The notes beneath the pieces are model-generated. The model was given only the letters and a program-made list of their open reading frames with translations, was not told where the DNA came from and searched no databases. The position numbers and the translations under genes are program-made. From Paenibacillus_AA sp045062745 (GTDB lineage Bacteria; Bacillota; Bacilli; Paenibacillales; NBRC-103111): DNA of 64,000 nucleotides. This document shows positions 15,866 through 24,945 of this stretch, piece after piece. Numbering within the stretch: position 1 is the first letter of the stretch; every line of letters starts with the position of its first letter. The stretch lies in contig NZ_JBJGED010000012.1 in NCBI RefSeq assembly GCF_045062745.1, forward strand, positions 62,001 to 126,000. Direction: 5' to 3'.

Positions 15866-17668
15866 ATGTTGAACGAGAATACCCGTACATCGGAACATGG
15901 AGTCGTAACGACGAACAGAAGGTTCGCGCGCGAGCAAGAGGGCTTCTTGCGGGCCGTGGGACTCGCCGATAATGAAATTCCCAGATGCAGCACCATCCCG
16001 TTCGCGGCAGGGGCAGCATTGTCCGATTTCAGAGGGCGACTACCCGGCCATGCAGGTCCCCAACAATTGCGAACCTGGATCGAGTGGGAAACGACTCCGG
16101 CTGAATCCACCGAAGCGACCGTGTTTACATGGATTGGCGGCAGTCAGGTCAGACCGGTACGAGCTGCTTTTCCCTATGTCAAGGCCGCTCTCTTCGTGAA
16201 TGGCCAGCCCGTGCTAAAGTTTGCGCTCGGTTTAGCCAAATCGTATGAGGTCAGCGAGAACGGCTTCAAGCTGAGCTTCGAGCCGAGAAGGTTTCAGTCG
16301 CTAGTGGAAGATAGCCATCGAGTCTGGCATCCGCATGGGATCAGCGGCTTCTATCGGCTCGAGGTACCGGCCTCGCATCTCGCAGCAGGCCAACCGCTCC
16401 GACTTCGTGTGGAGTTGGATCCCCCGCATGGCAATTACTCGGTGATCTACTATGTGAGCCCGCGAAGCGACGCGCTTCGCGTCGACCTGGTGACATTGCG
16501 CGACGAAGTCGCCCAACTGCAGTCGGATATGGTGCAGCTCAAGAAATCTCATGAGATGCTGTACACCCAGTTGTATCCGGAAATGTTTCCTAAACGGATC
16601 AACGGCAAGCTTGTGCTGATTCACACCGATGACACGCTGCACTACCACCCGGCCACGGTCTCCGTCTTATCTGACGGCGAAATTGTTGTCACGTTACGGG
16701 AAGCGACCGATCACTTGAGCCCGGATGGAAGATTGGTCCTGTTCCGCTCAAGAGATAACGGACACAGCTGGGGGAGCAAGGAATTGCTGTACGATCTGGG
16801 GAACGCCGACCACAGGTGCGGCCCCATCTTCGAGCTGCCGAACGGCGATTGGGTGACTACGGATTACCGGTACGGAGCGGCAGGATACGACGAAGCGGGG
16901 CTCTTCAAGCATTACTCAACCCGGGTAGATACGCCCACACTATGGGGGGCTTGGTCCACGGATAAGGGAAAGAGCTGGAGGTTTACAGATAAACCGATGA
17001 CCGTTCCGGACGCTCCATTTCCATATGTCGAGGTCGAACGCCATATGATTCGACTGCCGAACGGGCGATTGCTCGTCGCGGGGAATTATTGCGACACCAT
17101 GAAGCCGGACGGAGGGGCTGATTACACAAATGGGTTTGCATTGGTCATCTTCTATTCGGACGATGACGGCAGATCCTGGGATGTGCTTGCCAAGCTGCCG
17201 AGGCATCAGCATACGGGCGGGGAGCCAACCCTGTTGAGAACGAAGAGCGGCAAAATTCTCCTGCTCGCGAGAACGGAGCGAACTGGCTTCGAATGGATTC
17301 ATAAAGGCCATATTCTCCAGTCGGAATCCTATGATGACGGTAGGACATGGAGCGGGCTGAGGCCGACTTCCCTGAGCAGTATGAGTTCTCCCGCTCACTT
17401 GCTGCAGCTGCAGGACGGCCGTATCTTATGCTCCCACGGCTCGAGAGAGCACCCAAATTCTATTTATGTGACGGTTAGCCATGACGAGGGAGCAACCTGG
17501 GCGACAGAGCATACGAAGATTTTGGCAAACGATCTGCCTTCCTTTGATTGCTGCTATCCCACCAGCGGTCAACTTGCTGACGGTACGATCATTACCGTTT
17601 GGTACGGGAATCTGTTCGGCAAGTTTTTTGCGAAAGCCATGCTGTATCAACCGGATCATCTAGGTTGA
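15866..17668 (+). CDS. Cytoplasmic BNR/sialidase-fold protein with N-terminal beta-sandwich and coiled coil
   Basis: 600 residues from ATG 15866 (GGGAGGGAG upstream). No signal peptide. Residues 1-205 look like a beta-sandwich; residues 212-235 (LVTLRDEVAQLQSDMVQLKK) form a short coiled coil, suggesting oligomers; residues 245-600 are a BNR propeller with Asp-boxes SRDNGHSW, STDKGKSW, SDDDGRSW, SYDDGRTW and SHDEGATW. Because it is intracellular, it should act on imported oligosaccharides, after the secreted paralogues and the ABC importers. Eighteen bases separate it from the next BNR gene, so the two form an operon. Whether it is a hydrolase, lyase or non-catalytic is not known. Confidence 0.75.
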   Translation: MLNENTRTSEHGVVTTNRRFAREQEGFLRAVGLADNEIPRCSTIPFAAGAALSDFRGRLPGHAGPQQLRTWIEWETTPAESTEATVFTWIGGSQVRPVRAAFPYVKAALFVNGQPVLKFALGLAKSYEVSENGFKLSFEPRRFQSLVEDSHRVWHPHGISGFYRLEVPASHLAAGQPLRLRVELDPPHGNYSVIYYVSPRSDALRVDLVTLRDEVAQLQSDMVQLKKSHEMLYTQLYPEMFPKRINGKLVLIHTDDTLHYHPATVSVLSDGEIVVTLREATDHLSPDGRLVLFRSRDNGHSWGSKELLYDLGNADHRCGPIFELPNGDWVTTDYRYGAAGYDEAGLFKHYSTRVDTPTLWGAWSTDKGKSWRFTDKPMTVPDAPFPYVEVERHMIRLPNGRLLVAGNYCDTMKPDGGADYTNGFALVIFYSDDDGRSWDVLAKLPRHQHTGGEPTLLRTKSGKILLLARTERTGFEWIHKGHILQSESYDDGRTWSGLRPTSLSSMSSPAHLLQLQDGRILCSHGSREHPNSIYVTVSHDEGATWATEHTKILANDLPSFDCCYPTSGQLADGTIITVWYGNLFGKFFAKAMLYQPDHLG

Positions 17669-17686
17669 ACGGAGGAAGGTCATCCA

Positions 17687-18871
17687 ATGAAGATTAGCAA
17701 TAAGGCTGGAAAAGCTGTCCCCTCCATTATTCTGGGAGAACCCGTAATCGTTTCTCAGGCGCCTCCGGATATCCGCAGTTGGGGGCCATGGCAATTCCCG
17801 CGATTATACCGATTGCCTGACGGAAGGCTTTGCGTGGAGTTTCATAAAGAAAAGGATTCGATCTCGGCATACGGATTTCCCAAGGGTATCGCCATATCGG
17901 AGGATGGCGGGCAGTCATGGCAGGAGACCCGCGAAGACCGTCCTCTCGGGCTGGTGCTGGCGAACGGCGACGTGCTTGCTCCGCTATGGAAGCCGAGCGA
18001 ACATGTCGATCGACTTGAGATTAGGAAGGCTCCGGTATTTCTCAAGCCTTACTCATATGGCAATCTTATAAATTCGTTCTTCGACATCAATGATTTGCCA
18101 GAGTCCCTGCGATTGTTTTACTTCGCGCGCCAGGCTTGCGGCGCCGCAGAATGGCAAGTAGAACAGGCGCAACTGAATATTCCGGACGCCCTGAAAATCA
18201 TGCAATCCGGCTTTATTCCGCATTCCGCGTTCTGGCGGATGCGGCTTGCGCCGAACGGCGACGTGTGGGGAATTCATTACCAGCACGGCTGGAATTTGAG
18301 TAAAGATGACGTGCAATTCCACACGCTGTTTTTCCGTTCGAAGAACCATGGCCGGAACTGGGATTATATCAGCTGCATACCGTATGAACCCGATCTGGAA
18401 GCCGATCCGAAAGGAGCGCTCCGCGACGGCTATGCGGAGCCGGACATTTGCTTTCTGCCGGACGGCTCCGTGTATTGTCTGATGCGTACTACGGATGGGA
18501 ATGGCGTGGGACCGACGTTCTGGAGCAAAGCGCTCGATGACGGCATCACATGGAGCAAGCCTGCAGTGTTCGATGACTTAGGCGTATGGCCAACATTGCT
18601 CCATCTGGATTGCGGAGTGACCCTCGCGGTTTACGGCAGACCCGGACTGTACCTGAGGGCTTCGACAGATTCTGGCGGCATGATTTGGGGGGGGAGGCGA
18701 GAGATTATCAAACCGGGCGCTGCCCTGTCGAGCGGAACATGTGCGTATGCCGAACTTATCGCCCTGGACGATCATACCGCCTTGCTCGCGTATTCGGACT
18801 TTGATTATCCGAATCCGAACGGAGAGCCTTGCAAGACGATCTTAACCCGGTCCGTGGAGATGGCTCTTTGA
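17687..18871 (+). CDS. Cytoplasmic BNR/sialidase-fold protein
   Basis: 394 residues, ATG 17687 with GGAGGAAGG upstream. No signal peptide. Propeller repeats include SEDGGQSW, SKNHGRNW, ALDDGITW and STDSGGMIW, with conserved strand starts such as RLYRLPDGRLCVEF and ICFLPDGSVYCLMRTT. The WxPW/FPRLYRLPDG opening and the RTTDGNG segment resemble BNR_2-type exo-enzymes annotated as sialidases, but no sialic-acid catabolic gene is nearby. It is the second gene of an operon with the 600-residue BNR protein. Confidence 0.75.
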   Translation: MKISNKAGKAVPSIILGEPVIVSQAPPDIRSWGPWQFPRLYRLPDGRLCVEFHKEKDSISAYGFPKGIAISEDGGQSWQETREDRPLGLVLANGDVLAPLWKPSEHVDRLEIRKAPVFLKPYSYGNLINSFFDINDLPESLRLFYFARQACGAAEWQVEQAQLNIPDALKIMQSGFIPHSAFWRMRLAPNGDVWGIHYQHGWNLSKDDVQFHTLFFRSKNHGRNWDYISCIPYEPDLEADPKGALRDGYAEPDICFLPDGSVYCLMRTTDGNGVGPTFWSKALDDGITWSKPAVFDDLGVWPTLLHLDCGVTLAVYGRPGLYLRASTDSGGMIWGGRREIIKPGAALSSGTCAYAELIALDDHTALLAYSDFDYPNPNGEPCKTILTRSVEMAL

Positions 18872-18921
18872 ACGCATAGCTTTGGGTTTTACAGGAATCG
18901 CTAATGGCTTAATTTCAGAAC

Positions 18922-18935
18922 TGTAACCGCTCTCA
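18922..18935 (+). promoter_or_regulatory. cre site upstream of binding-protein gene
   Basis: TGTAACCGCTCTCA fits the degenerate cre consensus TGWNANCGNTNWCA at every fixed position. A TATAAA -10-like box follows at 18950-18955, so CcpA binding here would cover the -35 region. Confidence 0.5.
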
Positions 18936-18986
18936 TTCCGGTCAGCTTGTATAAAAAGCACAAAAAAATAATCAGGAGGGTATGCC

Positions 18987-20318
18987 ATGGTTAATAAGAG
19001 TGTGCTGTGGCTGTTTATGCTCATTTTGTTCTCGACTGTGCTTGCGGCTTGTTCCGGAGGCAACACCGGAAGCGAAAATAAGGGCGCCACGGCGTCCGAG
19101 AAGCCGGCGGCGGCTTCACAGAAGCCCGCAGAGCCGGTTGAGCTGATGTTCATGGGCTCCACCGATAAGGAAAGGTTCATGAGAGAGCATGGAAACGATC
19201 TTGCCCAAAAGTTCCCCAATATCAAAATCAATTATTACTTTCTAAGTGCGAAAGATGATGAGGAAAAAGGGCAGTTATCGATTCAAGGGGCGCTCACCAG
19301 AGGAATGGCCATTGACATCATGCACGTATCGCCGGACAATATTCAGCCCTATTTGATGGATACCCAATTGGGCTATGATATCAGCGACTTGATCAAGAAG
19401 CACAAATACGATTTGAGTGTGCTTTATCCGCAAGCTGTAGAAACCATTAAATTGATTACAGGCGGTCCGTTGTTTGGCTTGCCATCGAATCGCAGTGTCA
19501 ACAAGTTATATTACAACCGAGACTTGTTCGACAAATTCGGAGTGTCCTATCCGAAGGACGGATTGACCTATGATGAGGTTTACGATCTGGCCAAACGGAT
19601 GACGCGCACCGACAGCGGGGTGCAATATCAAGGGATCATCGTCGTATTTCCGACTCAAATGGGCATGAACCAGCTGTCTGCACCTTTTGTCGATCCGCAG
19701 ACGAACAAGTCGACAGTGGCAACCGACCCCCGTTGGAGTAAAATGTTCGCCAATTTGGTTCGTTTCCATCAGATCCCCGGCAATGAAAAAATAGATGGAA
19801 ACGCCTTTACCACAAACGGAACCGCGGCGATGTTTCTTACAGCCTACGATTTGAATCAAACCTGGAAGGTCAATTGGGACATAGCGCGGGTTCCGGAGTA
19901 CCCGGAGCTTCCCGGAGTGGGCCCCGGAATGGCAGGCAGCATCTTTGCGCTGGCCAGCACAAGCAAGCATAAGGATGAAGCCTTCCAGGTGATCTCTTAC
20001 CTGTCTTCTAAGGAAAAACTGCTGTCCATGGAGAGAGCCGGGGCGTTGACCGTAGTTAATTCGCCGGAATCGAAGCAGGTGTTTGGTAAAGACGCTGCCT
20101 GGCTTCAGGAGAAAAAAGTCAACTTGGCGGCGATGTTCCCCGAGAAGCCGGCAAAGTCCTATCAGATCACGAGGTATGACGGTTTGGTCCAAAAAGCTTT
20201 GAACAATCAGTTCAATCTGATGGTTCAAGGAAAAGTGCCCGATGTGAATACGGCCTTGCGCAACGCCGCAGATGACGCCGACAAAGCGATTGCTGAACAG
20301 CTCGCAGCTAAAAAATAA
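18987..20318 (+). CDS. Sugar ABC transporter substrate-binding lipoprotein (family 1)
   Basis: 443 residues, ATG 18987 with AGGAGG upstream. A lipoprotein signal ends in LAAC (Cys22), followed by a low-complexity linker rich in A, K, E and P. The mature part fits bacterial extracellular solute-binding protein family 1: an N-lobe opening VELMFMGSTDKERF, GALTRGMAIDIMHV, and a hinge GPLFGLPSNRSVNKLYYNRDLFDKFG. No permease gene accompanies it; the next genes are GH4 and a DgoD-like dehydratase. It may deliver sugar to the LplBC-type permeases at 25031-26875 or to permeases elsewhere. Confidence 0.88.
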   Translation: MVNKSVLWLFMLILFSTVLAACSGGNTGSENKGATASEKPAAASQKPAEPVELMFMGSTDKERFMREHGNDLAQKFPNIKINYYFLSAKDDEEKGQLSIQGALTRGMAIDIMHVSPDNIQPYLMDTQLGYDISDLIKKHKYDLSVLYPQAVETIKLITGGPLFGLPSNRSVNKLYYNRDLFDKFGVSYPKDGLTYDEVYDLAKRMTRTDSGVQYQGIIVVFPTQMGMNQLSAPFVDPQTNKSTVATDPRWSKMFANLVRFHQIPGNEKIDGNAFTTNGTAAMFLTAYDLNQTWKVNWDIARVPEYPELPGVGPGMAGSIFALASTSKHKDEAFQVISYLSSKEKLLSMERAGALTVVNSPESKQVFGKDAAWLQEKKVNLAAMFPEKPAKSYQITRYDGLVQKALNNQFNLMVQGKVPDVNTALRNAADDADKAIAEQLAAKK

Positions 20319-20323
20319 TCTAT

Positions 20324-20362
20324 GGTGCGGAGCAGTGACAAACGAAATTCCTGCTCCGCACC
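20324..20362 (+). promoter_or_regulatory. Intercistronic hairpin after binding-protein gene
   Basis: A perfect 12-bp stem (20324-20335 with 20351-20362, loop 15) lies 5 bases past the stop and has no T-tract. It probably protects the upstream mRNA 3' end or causes partial attenuation, so the binding protein is made in excess. Confidence 0.65.
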
Positions 20363-20388
20363 TCATTCTTGCTATCGGGAGGTACAAG

Positions 20389-21714
20389 ATGAAGAAATTT
20401 GCGTTTATCGGTGCCGGAAGCTTCGCCTTTACCAGGAAATTGGTGCGTGACATTCTGTCATTCCCCGCATTTGCAGACAGCACGATCGCGCTGATGGATA
20501 TTGACGGCGAACGGTTGTCGTTCATCAAGAGGGCAGTGGATAAAATCGTCGAGGCCGGCGGCTACCCTGCCAAGGTTATCGCAACGCAGGACCGGGCCGA
20601 GGCGTTGGCGGATGCAGACGGGATTATTTGCACCATTTTGTCGGGCACCGTGGATGTATGGCGGTATGATATTGAAATTCCGATGAAATATGGGGTCGAT
20701 ATTAACGTAGGGGATACCCGGGGACCGGCGGGCATTTTCCGGGCGCTGCGAACCATTCCCGCCATGCTTGATATTTGCCGCGATATAGAGAAGTACTGCC
20801 CGAACGCGGTTTTTCTAAATTACACCAACCCGATGACGATGCTGTGCGGAGCGATGCAAAATTTTACGAACGTCAATGTGACAGGGCTATGCCATAGCGT
20901 ACAAGGGACGGCTCATATGTTGGCCCGCTGGATCGGTGCCCCTATGGATGAAATAACATACTTGTGTGGAGGCATCAATCATCAGGCATGGTTTCTTGAA
21001 TTTAAGTGGAAGGGCAAGGATGCCAATCCTTTGATTCGCGACGCCATATTGAACAGCACGGAAATCTACAACGTGGAGCCTGTCCGAAACGAAATGTTTC
21101 TGCATCTAGATTACTACGTGACGGAATCGAGCGGTCATAACTCCGAGTACAATGCGTGGTTTCGAAAAAGAACCGATCTAATCCAAAAATATTGCGATAC
21201 CGGCACGAGCTGGAACCCCGGGAAACACGCCTACATTCTGAATAGCTATTTGGCAAGGAAGGAAACATGGAAGGACGAAATCCTGAAATGGCTCGAACAG
21301 GAGACGGTGGATTTGCGCCGGGGACACGAATATGCGGCGAACATCTTCAACGCCATGCTAGGCGACGGTACGATGTTTAAGTTTAACGGAAACGTCAGTA
21401 ATCGGGGGTATATCGAGAACCTTCCGGAACACTCCTGTGTCGAGGTGCCGATTTTGGCTTCCAAGAGCGGGTTGGAACCCATCCATGTCGGGGTGCTTCC
21501 GCCGCAGTTGGCCATTTTGAACAGCCTTAATGCGCAATGCGAGCAGCTGGCGGTGGAAGGATCCATGTCGGGCGATCCGCGAAAAATCTTCCATGCCATA
21601 TGCCATGATCCGCTGACTGCCGCAGTTCTGAGCTTGGCTGAAATCAAACAAATGGTGGATGAGATGTTCCAGGCAAACCGGGAATGGCTTCCGCAGTTTA
21701 AGCATTTTTCATAG
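20389..21714 (+). CDS. Family 4 glycoside hydrolase (MelA/LplD-type alpha-galactosidase/glucosidase)
   Basis: 441 residues from ATG 20389 (GGGAGG upstream). The N-terminal Rossmann NAD-binding motif is FIGAGSFAF (residues 6-14), then LMDID. Metal and substrate motifs of GH4 are intact: NYTNPMTMLCGAM, GLCHSVQGTAHMLA (Mn-binding Cys) and GGINHQAWFLEF (Mn-binding His). GH4 enzymes use NAD+ and Mn(II) to oxidise C3 and eliminate the glycosidic bond, acting on alpha-galactosides, alpha-glucosides or glucuronides inside the cell. Close to MelA/LplD types. It follows the binding-protein gene and precedes a dehydratase, so it should act on imported oligosaccharides. Confidence 0.9.
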   Translation: MKKFAFIGAGSFAFTRKLVRDILSFPAFADSTIALMDIDGERLSFIKRAVDKIVEAGGYPAKVIATQDRAEALADADGIICTILSGTVDVWRYDIEIPMKYGVDINVGDTRGPAGIFRALRTIPAMLDICRDIEKYCPNAVFLNYTNPMTMLCGAMQNFTNVNVTGLCHSVQGTAHMLARWIGAPMDEITYLCGGINHQAWFLEFKWKGKDANPLIRDAILNSTEIYNVEPVRNEMFLHLDYYVTESSGHNSEYNAWFRKRTDLIQKYCDTGTSWNPGKHAYILNSYLARKETWKDEILKWLEQETVDLRRGHEYAANIFNAMLGDGTMFKFNGNVSNRGYIENLPEHSCVEVPILASKSGLEPIHVGVLPPQLAILNSLNAQCEQLAVEGSMSGDPRKIFHAICHDPLTAAVLSLAEIKQMVDEMFQANREWLPQFKHFS

Positions 21715-21763
21715 TGCAGTCGCAATGTGATTTAGGCTATTCTTTCCGGAAAGGGCGATCACG

Positions 21764-22882
21764 TTGAGAATTAGTAAAATCGAGCTGTTTCATGTGCGGC
21801 CCCGATGGACTTTCTTGAAAATGTCGACGGATGAAGGGTTGGTCGGCTGGGGAGAAGCCGTATTGGAAGCCCGATCGCGATCGGTCGAAATGGCGGTTAA
21901 GGAGCTTGAGCCCCACTTGATCGGTCAAGATCCGCGGCGAATCGAGCATCTGTGGCAGGGGATGTACCGGGGCGGTTTTTACCGCGGAGGGCCCATTCTG
22001 CTTAGTGCTATTAGCGGACTTGAGCAGGCGATGTGGGACATCCTGGGAAAGTCTTTGGGAACCCCTGTATATCAGCTGCTCGGGGGTGCGGTGCGCAGCC
22101 GCATTCGCATGTACAAGGGCGTTGGAGGAATAGTCGCGGACGAGGCCTATACCATGTCCAAGAGACTGCGGGCGGAGGGCTTTACAATGGTGAAAACGGG
22201 ACTTGAAGGGATGGCTCATCTTATCGAGTCGCCTTCCTGGATAGCCCGTCAGGTGGACCGGATCGAACGAATTCGCGAAGCCATCGGGCCCGATTGCGAG
22301 CTTGCCATCGATTTTCACGGCAAGGTGAGTCCTGCTTTGGCGATCCAGCTCATTAAGGCGTTGGAGCCTATACACCCGGCATTCATCGAGGAGCCGTGCT
22401 TGCCCGAAAATGTCGACGCCATGGTAACGATTGCCCGATCGACAACCGTTCCGATCGCAACGGGAGAGAGGCTGTTCACGAAGTGGGCGTTCCGGGAAGT
22501 GCTGGAGAAGCAGGCGGCAGTTATTGTGCAGCCGGATTTGGCTCATTGCGGTGGAATCATGGAAGGCAAGAAAATTGCGGCGATGGCGGAAACGTATTAT
22601 GCCGGCTTTGCGTCGCACAATCCTCTAGGCCCTATTAATTTGGCTGCGAGCCTTCAACTCGCGGCTAATGTGCCGAACTTTGTGTGCCAAGAATATGCCT
22701 CTGAAGGCGAAGGCTATTTGAAGCAGCCTTTTGTGGTCAAAGACGGATACATCGAGCTGCCGACCGGACCCGGATTAGGGATTGAAGTGGACGAGGAGGC
22801 GTTACAAGACAAGCTTTATAGCGGGGACTGGGATATTCCTCGATGGTTTCATGCCGATGACGGCTCGGTTGCCGATTTTTAA
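21764..22882 (+). CDS. DgoD-like galactonate dehydratase (enolase superfamily)
   Basis: 372 residues, TTG start with GGAAAGGG 9 bases upstream. The protein follows E. coli DgoD closely in layout: RPRWTFLKMSTDEGLVGWGE at the start and YRGGPILLSAISGLEQAMWD in the capping region. Catalytic and metal residues are present at matching positions: Asp and His in AIDFHGK (about 181-184), Glu in FIEEPC (about 208), Glu in ATGERLF (about 233) and His in ASHNPLG (about 284). The family turns an aldonic acid into a 2-keto-3-deoxy acid. D-galactonate is the best guess, though close relatives use other acid sugars. It probably handles a product of the GH4/BNR steps. No 2-keto-3-deoxy-galactonate kinase or aldolase is in the window. 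Confidence 0.85.
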   Translation: MRISKIELFHVRPRWTFLKMSTDEGLVGWGEAVLEARSRSVEMAVKELEPHLIGQDPRRIEHLWQGMYRGGFYRGGPILLSAISGLEQAMWDILGKSLGTPVYQLLGGAVRSRIRMYKGVGGIVADEAYTMSKRLRAEGFTMVKTGLEGMAHLIESPSWIARQVDRIERIREAIGPDCELAIDFHGKVSPALAIQLIKALEPIHPAFIEEPCLPENVDAMVTIARSTTVPIATGERLFTKWAFREVLEKQAAVIVQPDLAHCGGIMEGKKIAAMAETYYAGFASHNPLGPINLAASLQLAANVPNFVCQEYASEGEGYLKQPFVVKDGYIELPTGPGLGIEVDEEALQDKLYSGDWDIPRWFHADDGSVADF

Positions 22883-23076
22883 CCGAACGATAACGGCGTG
22901 GCGGTGTTCCGTTATCCGAACGGTCCGCTGGCCGAGGTCAATTGTTCTTTTGCGTGCCATGCAGCGGAGAGCACGACGAGTCCCGAGTGTGGGAGCTGTT
23001 CGTCGGCAACGTGGAGCGTTGGCGTGCCGGCGTGCCGCAGCTGAACGAAAAAGCCGCGTCCGAGCTGGGCAGCTAA
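22883..23076 (+). pseudogene. Composite gene remnant: Gfo/Idh oxidoreductase piece joined to a 2-hydroxyacid dehydrogenase tail
   Basis: Two unrelated coding scraps lie back to back in different frames. 22883 to about 22972 reads NDNGVAVFRYPNGPLAEV and on to CSFACHAAES, which resembles the middle of Gfo/Idh/MocA oxidoreductases. 22984-23076 reads RVWELFVGNVERWRAG... and ends in TAA; it is the C-terminal 30 residues of a 2-hydroxyacid dehydrogenase nearly identical to the gene at 28226-29245. Bases 22985-23024 are identical to 29142-29181. Neither scrap has a start or a complete domain. Confidence 0.75.
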
Positions 23077-23210
23077 AGGGCAGAGCCCGAGGAAATTGCT
23101 CAATATCCGTCACATATCATTATTTTTACTTTGTCATCATTTTCTTATCGATATCACAACTCTGATGTATCCCCATTCTTTTTTCTAAGCTATGGTAAAC
23201 ACAAGCCGTC

Positions 23211-23240
23211 ATGACTTGGCTATGAAAGCGCTTTTATAAT
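23211..23240 (+). promoter_or_regulatory. Promoter with overlapping cre site for the Lpl-type operon
   Basis: TGAAAGCGCTTTTA at 23223-23236 is an almost perfect cre site and overlaps TATAAT at 23235-23240; an ATGACT 18 bp before the -10 is a possible -35. CcpA binding would directly occlude RNA polymerase. GTCACAT (23109-23115) and TGTCATCA (23132-23139) upstream resemble parts of the sites at 12577 and 30920, but the spacing differs. Confidence 0.65.
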
Positions 23241-23303
23241 CGGTGGTTACACGGATGCACACAATCCTGTAATAAATTATCCAAACTTGGGGGGAAGATT
23301 CGA

Positions 23304-24923
23304 ATGGAGGAGAAGAGCATAAGATCGAGGTTAAACAGAAAGGTCACTGTCACAGCCGTCACAGCCGCTATTTTGGCTGCAAGCGTCATTCTTCCCGCGT
23401 GCTCGAAAAACGAGAGCACCAGTCCGAGTCCGTCGGCGACTCCATCAGGGTCAAGCGCCAGCCCATACGCGAAGCCGCTTGAAATTACATGGATCGGCCA
23501 CGGCGCTTTCGGGAAGACGTACTCAGATTCTAATCCCGCGCAGAAACTGATAGAGGAAAAATTTAATGTGAAGATCAAGATCGTCAACATGGATTTGAGC
23601 AATGCAGAGCAGATCAGGCTGTACTTCGCGGATGGCAAAACGGCCGACCATATCCGGATGAACACAGCGGCGGACGCACAACTGCTGATGGATCAGGGCT
23701 TGCTGAAGGAAATTTCGGAGGAAAAGCTGCGAAAGTTTATGCCGACGTGGATGAAAAGCCTTGAAAGCATGGTCGATCCGAAAATCGTAAAAAGTTCGAT
23801 GTACTACAAAGGCAAAATATACGGCGTCCCGTTCTTCAACTTTGCCGGCATTCAACCGAATCTCATGGGGATCCGCAAGGACTGGCTCGATAATGTCGGG
23901 ATCACAAAGTACCCGGAAACGATAGAAGAATACCACGAAGTGCTCAAACGCTTCACCTTCAACGATCCGGATAAAAACGGCAAAAACGACACTTATGGCG
24001 GACACGGTGTTCAATTGTATTTGAAAGGCGCATTCGGACTCGGTGCCCCTGAGATCAATTACTATGTGGACAAAGCGGGCAAAATTTATTCCACGGCGAC
24101 GTCTGACAACTACAAGCAGTATTTAAAGGTTCTGCAAAGCTGGTATAAAGAAGGGCTGATCGACCCCGAATCGATTACGGATCAGCGGCCGCAGCAGCGG
24201 GCGAAATGGAGCAGCGGCAAATTCGGCGTACTGGCCGACCATCCTTGGTGGTTCGCAGGTTCGACGCCGGACAATTTGACGAAAATTTTGCTGGACAAAA
24301 ATCCGAACGCAAAATTGGACTTTTTCAAACCGTTTGCCGGGCCTGACGGGCAGAAGGGTGCCACAACGGGTCTTAACTACCCCGCGATGAACTTCGGCTT
24401 TGGCTTCGGTAAAGACACTAGCGACGAGAAAATCGAACGCATCATGGCGATCAAGGAATATATCGCGGCTAACGACGACTTCTGGACTCGGTTGTATTAC
24501 GGGGAAGAAGGCAAGGGCTACACAAAAAATAAGGATGGCATCATTCAAGTAACACCGGAGTATTTGAACAACGATAAGCTTGTTGCGGAAGGCTTGAACA
24601 ACTTCTATGCACTCCGTCCGGAAACGTGGGAGTTTAAGAAAAAGACCGGCGTGTTCAAAGACGAATTGCCGGCCTACGAAATTGCGATGAACAGCCCGGT
24701 CGTGTATAACACGGTCAACTTCACCTATTCCGGAAAAAATGAAGCGCAGTCGAAATACGGCACGGCGTTAAACACCATCGTCACTGAATTCATGACCAAC
24801 GCCATTACTGGCAAGCTGGATATCGACAAGGAATGGGAGGCGTTCAAGAAGAGATATCTCGACGCCGGCGGTACAGCGACGATCAACGAATGGCAGAAGC
24901 TGTACGACGAATCGAACAAATAA
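23304..24923 (+). CDS. Sugar ABC transporter substrate-binding lipoprotein (LplA-like)
   Basis: 539 residues, ATG 23304 after GGGGGAAG. The lipoprotein signal ends in LPAC (Cys33). A serine/proline-rich linker follows, then an LplA/YtcQ-like binding domain: ITWIGHGAFGKTYSDSNP, DHIRMNTAADAQLLMDQGLL, YKGKIYGVPFFNFAGIQPNLMGIRKDWLDNVG, and an acidic FNDPDKNGKNDTYG calcium-loop-like stretch. At about 540 residues it is the size usual for LplA rather than the shorter MalE type. Two matching permease genes follow after a hairpin, giving an uptake system for an oligosaccharide. Confidence 0.9.
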   Translation: MEEKSIRSRLNRKVTVTAVTAAILAASVILPACSKNESTSPSPSATPSGSSASPYAKPLEITWIGHGAFGKTYSDSNPAQKLIEEKFNVKIKIVNMDLSNAEQIRLYFADGKTADHIRMNTAADAQLLMDQGLLKEISEEKLRKFMPTWMKSLESMVDPKIVKSSMYYKGKIYGVPFFNFAGIQPNLMGIRKDWLDNVGITKYPETIEEYHEVLKRFTFNDPDKNGKNDTYGGHGVQLYLKGAFGLGAPEINYYVDKAGKIYSTATSDNYKQYLKVLQSWYKEGLIDPESITDQRPQQRAKWSSGKFGVLADHPWWFAGSTPDNLTKILLDKNPNAKLDFFKPFAGPDGQKGATTGLNYPAMNFGFGFGKDTSDEKIERIMAIKEYIAANDDFWTRLYYGEEGKGYTKNKDGIIQVTPEYLNNDKLVAEGLNNFYALRPETWEFKKKTGVFKDELPAYEIAMNSPVVYNTVNFTYSGKNEAQSKYGTALNTIVTEFMTNAITGKLDIDKEWEAFKKRYLDAGGTATINEWQKLYDESNK

Positions 24924-24945
24924 CGGATCCCTAGAAAGATAGAAC

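Noticed and set aside
23109..23149. Fourth copy of the AraC-type promoter element
   Set aside because: GTCACAT and TGTCATCA are present, but the half-site offset is 24 rather than 21 bp and no -10 lies at the required distance; kept only as a partial likeness.
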